64,000 nucleotides of DNA from Zingiber officinale (Eukaryota > Streptophyta > Magnoliopsida > Zingiberales > Zingiberaceae). Below are positions 11,880 through 21,827 of this stretch, one piece after another. A program made the translations under genes and the position numbers. Position 1 is the first letter of the stretch, and the number at the start of each line of letters is the position of its first letter. The DNA is taken from positions 23,309,198-23,373,197 of the forward strand of contig NC_056003.1 of NCBI RefSeq assembly GCF_018446385.1, read 5' to 3'. Below the pieces are notes generated by a model, which was not told the DNA's origin, made no database searches, and saw only the letters and a list, made by a program, of their open reading frames with translations.

Positions 11880-12149
11880 TCCGACGGATACTCTAGAAAC
11901 GGTAATATCTAGGTCAGAAAATAATTAAAAATAAACTTTCAAAGTGATAAATACGATATATACAAATAAAATTGAAAATTAATTATTAATTGCAAAATGT
12001 AGTTCAATTAATTATACCTTTATAAGATTATTTTTTAAAATTATTATGAATATTTGAATATTTTTTATTGAGTGAACCGTTTGATCGAGGAGTTGTCTTA
12101 AATTATTAAGGAGTTGAACAGTCCACCAACTATGTACTTGTTTATCTCT
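11880..12149. other. AT-rich intergenic gap
   Basis: Between the putative promoter of the TRAF-zinc-finger gene (- strand) and the left end of MULE1. It is AT-rich with no ORF, repeat or clear motif. Confidence 0.5.
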
Positions 12150-14830
12150 TCCCTGTAGTGAAATTGACAAAGAAATCTAAGAGAAATGATTTTCACAACA
12201 AAGTTCCTCAGCGAAAACTCTCTACGACTGAGTTGACATCTTGCATGGCCAAGTCCACCTCACACAAAAATCATGGACTTGGATTCCTCTTTCGTAACTC
12301 GTGCCCTAACTTTCCTCCTTCTTCTTCTTTGGCGATTCTCCTCCTGTGCCCTAACTCTCCTCCTCCTTCTTCTTCTTCGCATTCTTTATCCCTCTCCCTA
12401 CTCTCCTCCCGTCAACGACCTAACACAACGAAGGTCGCAATCCCCTTTCCTACCTTAACTCTCCTTCTTCCCTCGTGCTAACTCAACCACGCCTCCTCCT
12501 GCTTCTTCCCTCTCCCTTCCAAGGAATCAAAGCCCTCTATTTCGTAAAATTTCTTTGCCCTAATTTTTTCGCCTAAGTTCTCACCCTTAATTTCTTTGCT
12601 TAATTTTCGATGTTGATTTTGTCATCAGTTTTGTGGTGGTGTGTGAAATCAAGCGTTCGAGATGCACTGGCTGGAGAAGGACATCGCGGAGTACATCAAG
12701 AAGGAATTCGATAGCAAGTACGAACAGACTTGGCACTACATTGTCGGTCGCAAATTCGGTGACTCACTTTTTTCTTTCCATCTCTACACTTCTCCAATTC
12801 GATTTCAACAACCAATTTCGTGCTTGATTAACAAAACAACAAAATTGAAGGAGATTTGGTTTATACATCCATAGATTACTAGGTTTCTAGCCTAAATAGC
12901 TCAACTATATACTCTTTTTTTATTCATGCTCATAATTGAGTCTTTTTGTTGAATTATATTTTTGATTCTAATCAATTAGTCTACTATTTGCAAATTATAT
13001 GAACCGGATAAAGAATTGAAGGTCATTTAGGTTAGGTCTATATTCTTTTTTTTTTAGTTTTGTTTTGTTTTTCTCGACTTTGTTTCATATTTTTTTTATT
13101 ATGTCTATGTTTTCTATTTATTTTTGGCCTTGTATTTTTTTAAAAATAAATGCAGGTAAAGAAAGTGTCATGGAAGAAGAAAAAAATGATTCAAATAAGA
13201 TAAAAGATAACAATGACCATACGGATCAAGACCCATCTCCATCTAGTGTAAATGAAGTCAATCTCCCTGAGATTGGAATGCCTTTTTTATCTGAAGAAGA
13301 AGTTCATACTTTTTATAATTCCTATACTCAAAAGATGAATTACAAAGCTAAGATTAATGTTGTTATTCAAATGATAGGAACTTGTGATAACTAGTGTATG
13401 CCTTGAACATAATCATATCTTGAGTCCTGGAAAGTCACAACGTTTTAGATGTAATAAAGTATTGGATTCAACTACAAAGAGAAAATTAGAATTAAATGAT
13501 CAAGCTAGAATAACTTTAAGAAAAAATTTTCAATCATTTGTAGTTGAGGCTGGAGGCTATGAGAATTTGACATTTGATGAGAGAAAGTATAGAAATTATA
13601 TTTCAGGAGCTAGAAGGTTGAGGTCAGGGGATGGAAATGCTGAAACTTTGATTAATTATTTTTTTCGCATGCAAAATACGAACTTAAACTTTTTTTATGT
13701 GCTTGATTTAGATGGGGAATCTCAAATAAGAAATATTTTTTGGGCAGATGCAAGATGTAGAGCTGCGTATGAATAACTAACCAAATAAACTAACAACTCA
13801 ATCTGAATTACAACTAAGAGAATCAAGTTCACCATCACTAATATCCAAATGAATTTTAGTACATTGATTATTCTTGGATTATGTCCATGAGAAGTACTGT
13901 ATTCACTTTCAATTTTGCAGGATGAACTAGTATCGGTTGCCACCTACTTTTGTCATCCATGTTGTCTACATCTGTAATATATAGTATCTTCTAAGATTTT
14001 TTATTGATTTAGAAACACACATCAATGTTCTTTATCCGCAGTCCCTATATGTTACAGGTTAAAATCTCGTATTATCGATGCTACTATAACTTGATGATAT
14101 CATGAAATAGTAACCTAATAATCAAATTTTTATTACTTTGATTTAAAAAAAATCCATGGCATTCTTAAAAAAAAACTACAAAAGGGTTGCTGCTTAGGCC
14201 CCGTAGCTCCTTGTCTGCTGCTGCTATGTGTGCTATAACTTGACCCTGTAGCTAGATCAGGGCTTCGACTCCTTGGAAGGGAGAGGGAAGAAGAAGGAGT
14301 TAGGACAGGGGAGGGAGAAACGCAAATGAAGCAAGAACGCAAATGAAGAAAAAAACTCACTGTTTTTTGGATGGATAGGCTTCACTCCTCTCTTCGAGAA
14401 CGAGAGGGAAGAAGCGACTCACCTCGCTGGGAGGAAGAGTAAGGAGAATGCAAGGCTATGGCCAAAGAAGTTAAGGCACGAAGGGGACGGGCTTTGCTCC
14501 TCTCTTTGAGAATGGGAGGGAAGAAGTGGCACGCCTCATTATGAGGAAGAGTAGGGAGAGGGATGAAGAACACGAAGAAGGAGGAGGAGAGTAATGACAC
14601 GGGAGGAGAATTGCGAAAGAGGAAAAAGAAGGAGGAGAGTTAGGGCACGAATCGCGAAAGAGGAATCCAACTCCGTAATTTTTTGTGTGAGGTGGACTTG
14701 GCCACATAAGATGCCAACTCAGTCGCAGAGAGTTTTCAGTGAGGAGCTTCGCTACAAGAGTCATTCCTCTTCTCGAGACAGAATATACCCTGTTAGTCCT
14801 TTTAGGTTTCGAGAAATGATTCTCGCAACG
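12150..14830 (+). mobile_element. MULE1: Mutator-like element, FAR1-type, deletion derivative
   Basis: The left terminal region (from about 12,160, AGAGAAATGATTTTCACAAC, then GGCCAAGTCCACCTCACAC and pyrimidine-rich leader) is repeated in inverted orientation at 14243-14830, which I take as the right long terminal inverted repeat. Between them are a dynein-light-chain-derived exon and a FAR1-type N-terminal domain, then about 450 bp of noncoding sequence (13777-14242). The catalytic core and SWIM finger are missing, so it cannot encode a working transposase. Outer ends and the expected 9-bp target duplication could not be placed exactly. Confidence 0.6.
12662..13776 (+). pseudogene. Dynein light chain exon fused to FAR1-type transposase N-terminus (MULE1)
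   Basis: Exon 1 (12662-12758) encodes [20 protein letters not shown] and [11 protein letters not shown], the central part of plant LC8-type dynein light chain (consensus KDIAxYIKKEFDxxYxPTWHCIVGRNFG). It ends at a donor (TTCG|GTGACT). The acceptor ATGCAG| at 13155 joins it in frame (G|GT gives Gly) to KESVMEEEKND and then FLSEEEVHTFYNSYTQK, a FAR1 DNA-binding-domain start. A frameshift near 13380 separates this from the next frame (13384-13776), with TSVCLEHNHILSPGK, FVVEAGGYENLTFDERKYRN, NFFYVLDLDGESQIRNIFWA and a stop. Compared with MULE2 about 45 residues are missing before the frameshift. FAR1/FHY3 proteins and MULE transposases share this architecture. Broken and truncated, so a pseudogene. 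Confidence 0.75.
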
Positions 14831-15432
14831 AAGAGACATGATTTCTCGAAACCTAAAAGGAGTAACAGGGTATATTCTATCTCGAGAAGAGAAATGATTC
14901 TCGCAACGAAGCTCCTCAGCAAAAACTCTCCACAACTGAGTTGGCATCTTGTGTGGCCAAGTCCACCTCAGTCCACCTCACACAAAAAATCGCGGACTTG
15001 GATTCCTCTTTCGCGACCCATGCCCTAACTCTACTCCTCCTCCTTCCTCTTTTGTGATTCTCCTCCCATGCCCTAACTCTCCTCCTCCTTCTTCTTCGCA
15101 TTTTTCATCCCTCTCCCTACTCTTCCTCTCAGCGAGGCGAGCCGCTTCTTCCCTCCCGTCTTCAAAGAGAGGAGTGAAGCATGTCCCCTTCGTGCCCTAA
15201 CATCTTCTGTCGTAGCCTCGCGTTCTCCTTACTCTTCCTCCCAGCAAGGCGAGCCACTTCTTCCCTCCTGTTCTCGAAGAGAGGAGCGAAGCCCATCCAT
15301 CTAAAAAACAGTGAGTTTTTTTTCTTCATTTGCGTTTTTGCTTCATTTTTGTTTCTCCCTCTCCTTCCCTAACTCCTCCTTCTTCTTCCCTCTCCCTTCC
15401 AAGGAGTTGAAGCCTTGACCTAGCTACAGGGT
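14243..15432. repeat. Head-to-head long MULE terminal repeats (1.2-kb inverted repeat)
   Basis: Two arms of about 590 bp in inverted orientation meet near 14,830. The outer ends are ACCCTGTAGCTAG at 14243 and its complement ending 15432. The centre is TAGGTTTCGAGAAAT and ATTTCTCGAAACCTA around a 22-bp spacer. Each arm has the same order as the left end of MULE1 (terminal GAGAAATGATTCTCGCAACG, the CCAAGTCCACCTCA stretch, then pyrimidine-rich leader). The likeliest reading is that the left arm is the right terminal repeat of MULE1 and the right arm is the 3' terminal repeat of MULE2. ORFs here are repeat artefacts. Confidence 0.65.
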
Positions 15433-16190
15433 GGAATTAGCTACTAAAATCTAGAGAAAGCAAGGCACCACTTCAAATGGCATCATCTCATTGCAGAAAG
15501 AAACTAGAAGATTTTTGTCAAGTATTAGTAAAAGGTTCTTCTCATCAAAACATGGGTGAGCTCAAAGTTCAGTTCTACCACTATGATAGTCCTACAATTT
15601 GAATAGATTGTCAGTATGAAATTTTGGATGCAACAGTGGCTCTCAGCAAGTTGAGAGAGATGCACTTAGGTATAATGCTACCAAGGTGGAGAGCAGAAAC
15701 ATAGAACAAGAATCTTCTCATATGTGCTCCATTTGATATAATTAAGACTGGAATGAAGAGTCTTAGGGTGACCTTGCAGAAGAAAATATGGAAGGCTAGG
15801 TGTGGTAAGTAGAGCTTTGCGTGTTTTCTGAGTGTTCATATTTGTAAAAATATGAATATATTTGAAGTTCATTAAACATTTGCAATTGCTTATATTGCAA
15901 AGTAATAGGGCAATTGTTTGTGTAACGTGCAATATGTGTCACCTTGGTCAATGCTCATTCTAGAAGATTTAAGTAAGATACTGTCAAGTTCAAAAACAAC
16001 TGCAGTAGAAAGTATATATGAACTTTGATCACAAAACACTAGTCGTAAGGTTTCAATTGTAAAGTAATTACATATTCCAAAAAAGCTATGCCAATTCCAT
16101 AGAAGCTAGAATAACAATTTCAAAGTACAAGTAAGATAAAGGATAACACTTATGCCAAAAAAGTAAACTATGCTAAAAAGAAAAATAGAA
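15433..16190. other. Unassigned 3' interior of MULE2
   Basis: Sequence between the MULE terminal repeat and a duplicated segment. I see short broken ORFs on both strands but nothing I can assign to a family. By position it belongs to the 3' noncoding interior of MULE2. Confidence 0.4.
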
Positions 16191-16735
16191 ACTAACATTA
16201 TACTTGTGTATCAAAGTAGCTCCAAATCTAAGTAGACTTTATATACATATGAGCTCAGCAATTATGACAAATAAAAACAGCAATGAAGTAGGCTTCAGGT
16301 ACATGAGCTCAACCATCAATTCAAGTTCTAAATCAGCATGTGGATCATATAGTAGCTTCAGAAAAAACTTCAGAACCAACAACTTCCTACAGTAGTTTCA
16401 ACCCTTCACATATCGTAGAAGCTCCAGCAGAATTGCACTTAGCATAAAGAGCTGCAAATAGAAAGAGTCGGCTAATAGGGTAGCAATTATGCAAAAGGAA
16501 AACAAAAACTAACATTATACTTGTGTATCGAAGTAGCTCCAAATCCAGGCAGCCAATCTCAAAGTGTTAATAGGAATTGAAACAATGAAGTAACTAACAA
16601 GATGCATATGATGAGCTCAACCACTAATTCAAGTTCTAAGTCAGCATGCATGTCATACAGTAGTTTCAGAAAAAACTTCAGAATTAGCAACCCTCTATAA
16701 CAATTTCAACCTGTCATATATCATAGAATTTTTTT
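16191..16735. repeat. Tandem duplication, ~317-bp offset
   Basis: 16191-16437 (ACTAACATTATACTTGTGTA, later ATGAGCTCAACCATCAATTC) recurs at 16508-16730 with scattered changes. Noncoding; it lies just downstream of the MULE2 transposase C-terminus. Confidence 0.7.
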
Positions 16736-16764
16736 TTTAAACTAGCTAAAATAAGACCACACAA

Positions 16765-17440
16765 TTATTTTAGGTACCTATTATATGTATCATCTACCTT
16801 CTTTCGGGCCTTTGCAATTGATTTCTTCACAATTTGTTCAATCTTAGATTGTTTCCCCTTTATGGGTAGACGACCTTGAGATCTTACTTTTAATGGAGAG
16901 TGTATCACTTTTGCACTAGATGTAGATATTTTTTTCAATTGTTTAGCTCTTGAATGCTCAAGATCAATAGCAATCAAATTTTCCTTCGTGTCTTTTAAAA
17001 TTTCCACCAAAACAGAACAACTGTCGTCATTTTTTGCGTCAAGTTGTTGAACCTCTTGTATCAATAGAGTGAGAATATTATACTGATATCTTTCTCCACC
17101 ATAACTATAATCATCATAGATGTTATTGATACTTTGATACCCACACTTAATATCTTTACGTCATCGGTCCATAATATAATTTATAGGAACTTCAATCACC
17201 TTCATTCTTATCAACATATTGATCACATGCCTACATAAAATTCCTCGAAACTCAAATAGACAGCACACACACTTCAATTGGCAATGTAACTCCGTATAAT
17301 GTACCCTAAAGGAAACTTCTCTTACAAGTTCTCCATTCTTTCCCAACATAGTTTCTACTACTTCAAATATTAAAGTTGTCGCTCTTTCTTTCAACAAAGA
17401 GGCATTGCAAAACATCAAACCTCTAATTTCATCTTGGAAC
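16765..17440 (-). pseudogene. MULE2 transposase C-terminus with SWIM zinc finger
   Basis: The - strand encodes the end of a FAR1-family MULE transposase. From upstream it reads FQDEIRGLMFCNASLL, then the SWIM-type zinc finger CVCCLFEFRGILCRHVINML, then VPINYIMDR, a stop where Trp is expected (family RW-RKDIK), RKDIKCGYQS, and a charged tail ending near 16765. Copia element B begins at 17441, and the coding frame resumes at 46047, so reading across the insertion restores the family pattern. The nonsense codon after MDR shows that this copy was inactive or has decayed. Confidence 0.75.
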
Positions 17441-17501
17441 TGTTGGTGCGGCGACGCCCGGTCAGAGGGCACAGCGTCTGTAAAAGAAAATAAAAACCTT
17501 T

Positions 17502-18512
17502 TGTTGGAACCCCAAGGTTGTTTTGGTGTGATCAACAAGTTAAATTAGGTCCTGTGTGTTACTAACCTTGTGTCTAAGTGTGCAGGAACTTAGGAGCACA
17601 GGTACTCGAATGGAAGACGCAGCTAGCGAGAAGGACGGCAGTCCAAGGGACGAAGTGCTGCGGAAGAGTACACCGGCGAACGAGAAGGAAGTGTGTGATG
17701 GTTCCGAGGGACGAAAGCCGGAGTGGAAGATTGCTCGGGGAGCAAGAGACGCAGCTAGCAAGAAGGACGGCACGTGGTGCGTTCGAGGGACGAAGACTGC
17801 GGATGAGTACGCCAGCGAACGAGAAGGAAACATGCGGCGATTCCGAGGGACAAGAAGCCGGAGGGAAGCCCACTCGAGAAGACCGGAAGTTGGGTTCGGG
17901 TGAGCCCTTTTCCGGATGGCAGAGATCACCCAAGCGAGCGGATCCGGAGGAGAAGAACCGGACCGAGGCGGGACTGAACCAGGGAAGAGGTCCCGGACGA
18001 AAAAGTCAACACCTGTTGACTTTGGGCTCCGGGGCGCCCGGAGCAGTTCGGGGCGCTCGGAGCCCTCCGGGGCGCCCGGACCTTGATTTTGACCAGGATC
18101 ACGATTTACGCGATCTGAACGTTGGGGGATAAAATTTTATCCCCCAGGGCGTCCGGAACCCTTCCAGGCACCCCGACCAAGGCTATAAATATAGCCTTGG
18201 TCCAGAAGCTTTTCATTCATCCAGAACAACTCATTGTAACAACACTTGTACGCTCTCTCTAGTTTAACTTCTCTAGTTGTATGCTTCACTGCTGTAAAAG
18301 GCTTCTCTGTCAGAAGGAGATAATAGTACGACATCTTCCTTGGATTAACAACCTCCCCGGTTGTAACCAAGTCAAATCCCTGTGAGCCTTTACTTTCTGT
18401 TTTCTGTTTATTTTATTATTCTGCAAGTGTTCTGTTGAAAGTTTGAGAAGGGACTTTGTTTATTTTTTTAGGGATATTCAACCCCCCTTCTAGCTGGCCT
18501 AATGGTCCTACA
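17502..18512 (+). repeat. 5' LTR of element A
   Basis: TG...CA boundaries, 1011 bp. Contains GC-rich tandem units (GGGCGCCCGGA type, about 18020-18080), a perfect 24-bp palindrome at 18123-18146 centred on AAAATTTT, and a TATA-type sequence centred in a larger palindrome at 18175-18202. The ORF of 184 codons reading through 17578-18132 is an LTR artefact. Confidence 0.9.
18175..18202 (+). promoter_or_regulatory. Palindromic TATA region of the element A 5' LTR
   Basis: CTATAAATATAG lies at the centre of a perfect 28-bp inverted repeat (13-bp arms, 2-bp centre). The same structure is in the 3' LTR at 21490-21517. A TATA box at this distance from the downstream LTR end is consistent with the element's promoter; the dyad is unusual. 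Confidence 0.6.
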
Positions 18513-18514
18513 AG

Positions 18515-18526
18515 TGGTATAAGAGC
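18515..18526 (+). promoter_or_regulatory. Primer binding site of element A
   Basis: TGGTATAAGAGC, two bases after the 5' LTR, differs by one base from TGGTATCAGAGC, the usual site complementary to the 3' end of plant initiator tRNA-Met. Confidence 0.85.
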
Positions 18527-18568
18527 CAAGGCGCTTCAAGAGGACTAACCGCCGAATGAAGCAACGAG

Positions 18569-19594
18569 ATGGTCGGACCAAGCATCCACCCGTCGAAATA
18601 CGAAGGGGACTTCGCTACCTGGAAAAAACTAATGCAGGTATTTTTTACAACGGATATTGAATTAATTTTAACAATGAAACTTGGTTTTGAAGCCCCAGAG
18701 GACAAGGAAATAAATCAATGGACAAAAAGGGAGCAGGCCGACTTCGTGGCGAACGACAAAGCAGAATATCATCCGCTGAGCATTCTTCCACCTCAAGAAG
18801 TCAACAGGATCGGTCAATATAACTCCGCAAAGGAACTTTGGGAGAAGTTCCTTGAGCTGCATGAAGGTACGTCCAAAGCCAAGCTCGCTAGACGAGATCT
18901 GCTTCACAATCAGCTCACCAGCCTACGACTTGGGGAAGAAGAGACAGTCACACATCTGCACTCCAGAATAAAAGAAATCATCACCGGACTCACGAATCTC
19001 GAAGAAAAGGTAAGTAACCGAGATTCGCTCAGGTACGCGTTAAATTCATTTCCGAGAAATTCAAAATGGGCATCACTAGTAGATGCTTTTTATATTTCGA
19101 AGGACTTAGAAAAAATTTCATTAGAAGAATTTTTTTCAACATTTGAAGTGCATGAGTCAAGATGTGCAGGAATGAAGGAGCCCAAGAACAACGTCACCCT
19201 CAAAGCTTCGAGAGACGAACCTGAGTCGGAATCTTCTCTCGACGACGAGGAAATGGTAATGATGGTAAGAAGATTCAAGAAACTTTGTAAATCTAGATCT
19301 ACTAACCATCCGCAGGGAAAGAAGAAAAGGACGATCCGCTGCTACCACTGCGACGAAGAAGGGCACGTCAATGACAACTACCCCAAGCTGAAGAACAAAG
19401 ACAAGGAGAAGGGTAAGAAGCCTATCCAGAAACGAAAGGCCCTGAAGGCGATGTGGGACGATACGTCGTCCGAATCGGAAGTCGAAGCATTCTCCGGACT
19501 CGCACTGATGGCGAGTCATCAAGACAACGACTGTGATTCAAGCTCTTCCGAAATGAGCATCGAGAGCATCGATGAAGGGGAAGACACGTCGTAA
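18569..19594 (+). CDS. Copia-type gag of element A (UBN2 domain, altered zinc knuckle)
   Basis: A 341-residue ORF. The N-terminus (YEGDFATWKKLMQVFF) and the segment from about residue 60 (LPPQEVNRIGQYNSAKELWE, LGEEETVTHLHSRIKEIITG) match the UBN2/copia gag family. A zinc knuckle at residues 258-271 reads CYHCDEEGHVNDNY: the fourth ligand, normally Cys, is Tyr. The ORF ends at TAA where related element D continues with GAA, so the 3' coiled-coil part of gag (to about 20028, ending WVPKSCLN) is cut off by one nonsense change and later frameshifts. Gag would form the particle; no polymerase is encoded here, so mobility would need proteins from another element. Confidence 0.85.
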   Translation: MVGPSIHPSKYEGDFATWKKLMQVFFTTDIELILTMKLGFEAPEDKEINQWTKREQADFVANDKAEYHPLSILPPQEVNRIGQYNSAKELWEKFLELHEGTSKAKLARRDLLHNQLTSLRLGEEETVTHLHSRIKEIITGLTNLEEKVSNRDSLRYALNSFPRNSKWASLVDAFYISKDLEKISLEEFFSTFEVHESRCAGMKEPKNNVTLKASRDEPESESSLDDEEMVMMVRRFKKLCKSRSTNHPQGKKKRTIRCYHCDEEGHVNDNYPKLKNKDKEKGKKPIQKRKALKAMWDDTSSESEVEAFSGLALMASHQDNDCDSSSSEMSIESIDEGEDTS

Positions 19595-20028
19595 GAAAGC
19601 AGCAGCTCAGGGGGAGAAAACGGATAACGAGATCGACAAGGTAAGTCAGGTACGATCTCTTCCTCCCGATAAAATGTTTAAGTTCGTTAAACTTTTAACA
19701 AAAAGATTGCTGCAAATTAGAAAGTGAAAATAAAAATTTAAAAGTAATTCTAGCTAAGTCTTGTCCCTTAGAAGAATTAGATAAATTAAAACTAGCAAAT
19801 GAAAAATTGAAACTTGAAAATGATGATTTGAAAATTAAAGTAGATAACTTGAAAAATTATGCATGTTCATCTAAAATCAATTTTAGAAGATTTAATAATT
19901 TAAATTGGTACTTTAAATATCACCTGGGACAAATTAAGAACATTTCAAGAAAATATGTCCCTAAAATTTTTTTGGTTAATCCAGTAGGCTGGAACCTATA
20001 TTGGGTTCCAAAGTCATGCTTAAATTAA
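19595..20028 (+). pseudogene. Decayed 3' part of gag, element A
   Basis: After the premature stop the sequence still shows, in shifting frames, SLPPDKMFKFVKLLTK, a Lys/Glu/Leu-rich coiled-coil stretch and the conserved end NPVGWNLYWVPKSCLN. Elements B and D have the same ending (NxVGRNLYWxPKS). Confidence 0.7.
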
Positions 20029-20835
20029 TTTTAAAATTAAAATTAGCGCTTTAAGTGAGAAATTAAACAAAGAATTTCTTTATGAGGCTTTGTCAAGGAA
20101 GTGGTTGTTACTCCAATAACTAAGAAGACCTAGTGCCTCGCCACAACCTGGAAGCCAAAATATTGAAATAAATATTTAATTAACTTACTAATAAAGCATT
20201 AATGCATGAATTGATTAATGCTTTAAAAAGGTTATTCAAAATATTTTTTTTCAATTTAGAAATTTACTTAAAATTTTTTTAAATTGATTAAGTCATTTTT
20301 TTTTCTTAGAAAAATTTTTTCTTAAAAATTCTCAAATGATTAAGTTAGAAAAATTTCTTTCAAAAATAATCTTTACTTAGAATTTTTTTTTGTTTTTCTT
20401 AAAGTTAAAAGATTTTCTGAAATTAGAAATTTATGCTCAAATTACTTAGAAATTTTTTTAAAAAAAAATTGCCTAAGTCAGATTTTTTTTTTAAAAAAAA
20501 CTTTACTTAAGAAATTTTTTAAAGATTTAAGTTAGAAATATCTCTCAAAATAATTCTTGCAAAAACTTAGAATTATTTTTAACTTAGAATCTCTCTTAAA
20601 AATTCTTTTTCAAATGTACTAAATTTTTAACCCTTAGATTGTTTTTCGCGGAACCCCATTTTTTTGTGATCAAAGGGGGAGAAGGGAAAGTATAAATCTA
20701 GGGGGAGGTAGATAGATTTAATTTTTTCTATCTTTTTATACTTAAATTGCAAATTAAGTTAATTTACTTAATTTTATTTAATGTCTATTTTAACCCTAGC
20801 TTAACTTGGGTTGATCACACCAAAAATGGGAAGAT
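20029..20835 (+). other. Noncoding 3' interior of element A
   Basis: Begins with a conserved stretch (about 20080-20180, TAGTGCCTCGCCACAACCTG and GGAAGCCAAA) shared with elements B, D and J. It then becomes poly-T/A-rich low-complexity sequence and ends in a purine-rich tract (AAAATGGGAAGA) that abuts the 3' LTR. Confidence 0.7.
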
Positions 20836-21827
20836 TGTTGGAACCCCAAGGTTGTTTTGGTGTGATCAACAAGTTAAGTTAGGTTCTGTGTGTTACTAAC
20901 CTTGTGTCTAAGTGTGCAGGAGCTTAGGAGCACAAGTACTCGAGCGGAAGACGCAGCTAGCGAGAAGGACGGCAGTCCGAGGGACGAAGTGCTGCGGAAG
21001 AGTACACCAGCGGACGAGAAGGAAGCGTGCGGTGGTTCCGAGGTACGAAAGCCGAAGTGAAAGAATGCTCGGGGAGCAAGAGACGCAGCTAGCGAGAAGG
21101 ACGACACGCGGTATGTCCGAGGGACGAAGACTACGGATGAGTATGCCGGCAGACGAGAAGGAAACACGCGGAGATTCCGAGGGACGAGAAGCCAGAGGGA
21201 AGCCCGCTCGAGAAGACTGGAAGTTGGGTTCGGGTGAGCCCTTTTGCGGATGGCAGAGATCACCCAAGCGAGCGGATCCAGAGGAGAAGAACCAGACCGA
21301 GGCGGGACTGAACCAGAGAAGAGGTCCCGGACGAAAAAATCAACACCTGTTGACTTTGGGCTCCGGGGCGCCCGGAACCCTTCTGGGCGCCCGGACCTTG
21401 ATTTTGACCAGGATCGTGATTTATGCGATCTAAACGTTGGGGGATAAAGTTTTATCCCCCAGGGCACCCGGAACCCTTCCAGGCGCCCCGACCAAGGCTA
21501 TAAATATAGCCTTGGTCCAGAAGCTTTTCATTCATTCAGAACAACTCATTGTAACAACACTTGTACGCTCTCTCTAGTTTAGCTTCTCTAGTTGTGCGCT
21601 TCACTGCTGTAAAAGGCTTCTCCGCCAGAAGGAGATAATAGTACAACATCTTCCTTGGATTAACAACCTCCCCGGTTGTAACCAAGTCAACTCCCTGTGA
21701 GCCTTTACTTTCTATTTTCTGTTTATTTTATTATTCTGCAAGTGTTCTGTTGAAAGTTCGAGAAGGGTCTTTGTTTATTTTTTTAGGGATATTCAACCCC
21801 CCTTCTAGCCGGCCCAACGGTCCTACA
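20836..21827 (+). repeat. 3' LTR of element A
   Basis: 992 bp, TG...CA. Same layout as the 5' LTR but lacking one GC-rich unit near 21370; the AAAATTTT palindrome has one mismatch (21438-21461) and the palindromic TATA is at 21490-21517. Confidence 0.9.

Larger units (their letters stand above)
17502..21827 (+). mobile_element. Copia-type LTR element A, non-autonomous
   Basis: Complete 4.3-kb element with target duplication CCTTT (17497-17501 and 21828-21832), inserted in the 3' LTR of element B. The 5' LTR is 17502-18512, the 3' LTR 20836-21827; both start TGTTGGAACCCCAAGG and end GGTCCTACA. A primer site follows the 5' LTR and a purine tract precedes the 3' LTR. The interior encodes gag only; no protease, integrase, reverse transcriptase or RNase H motif is present. 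The LTRs differ by many point changes and one GC-rich repeat unit, so the insertion is not very recent. Confidence 0.92.

Noticed and set aside
12662-12874. Resident dynein light chain gene
   Set aside because: Only the middle exon is present, within a MULE, and the same truncated exon recurs in the second MULE copy.
14471-15028. ORFs of 144-158 codons on both strands
   Set aside because: They lie in the inverted MULE terminal repeats; similar frames on both strands come from the palindrome.
17578-18132. 184-codon ORF (and the 173-197-codon ORFs at 20874-21467)
   Set aside because: Entirely inside the LTRs of element A; no domain, and it differs between the two LTRs.
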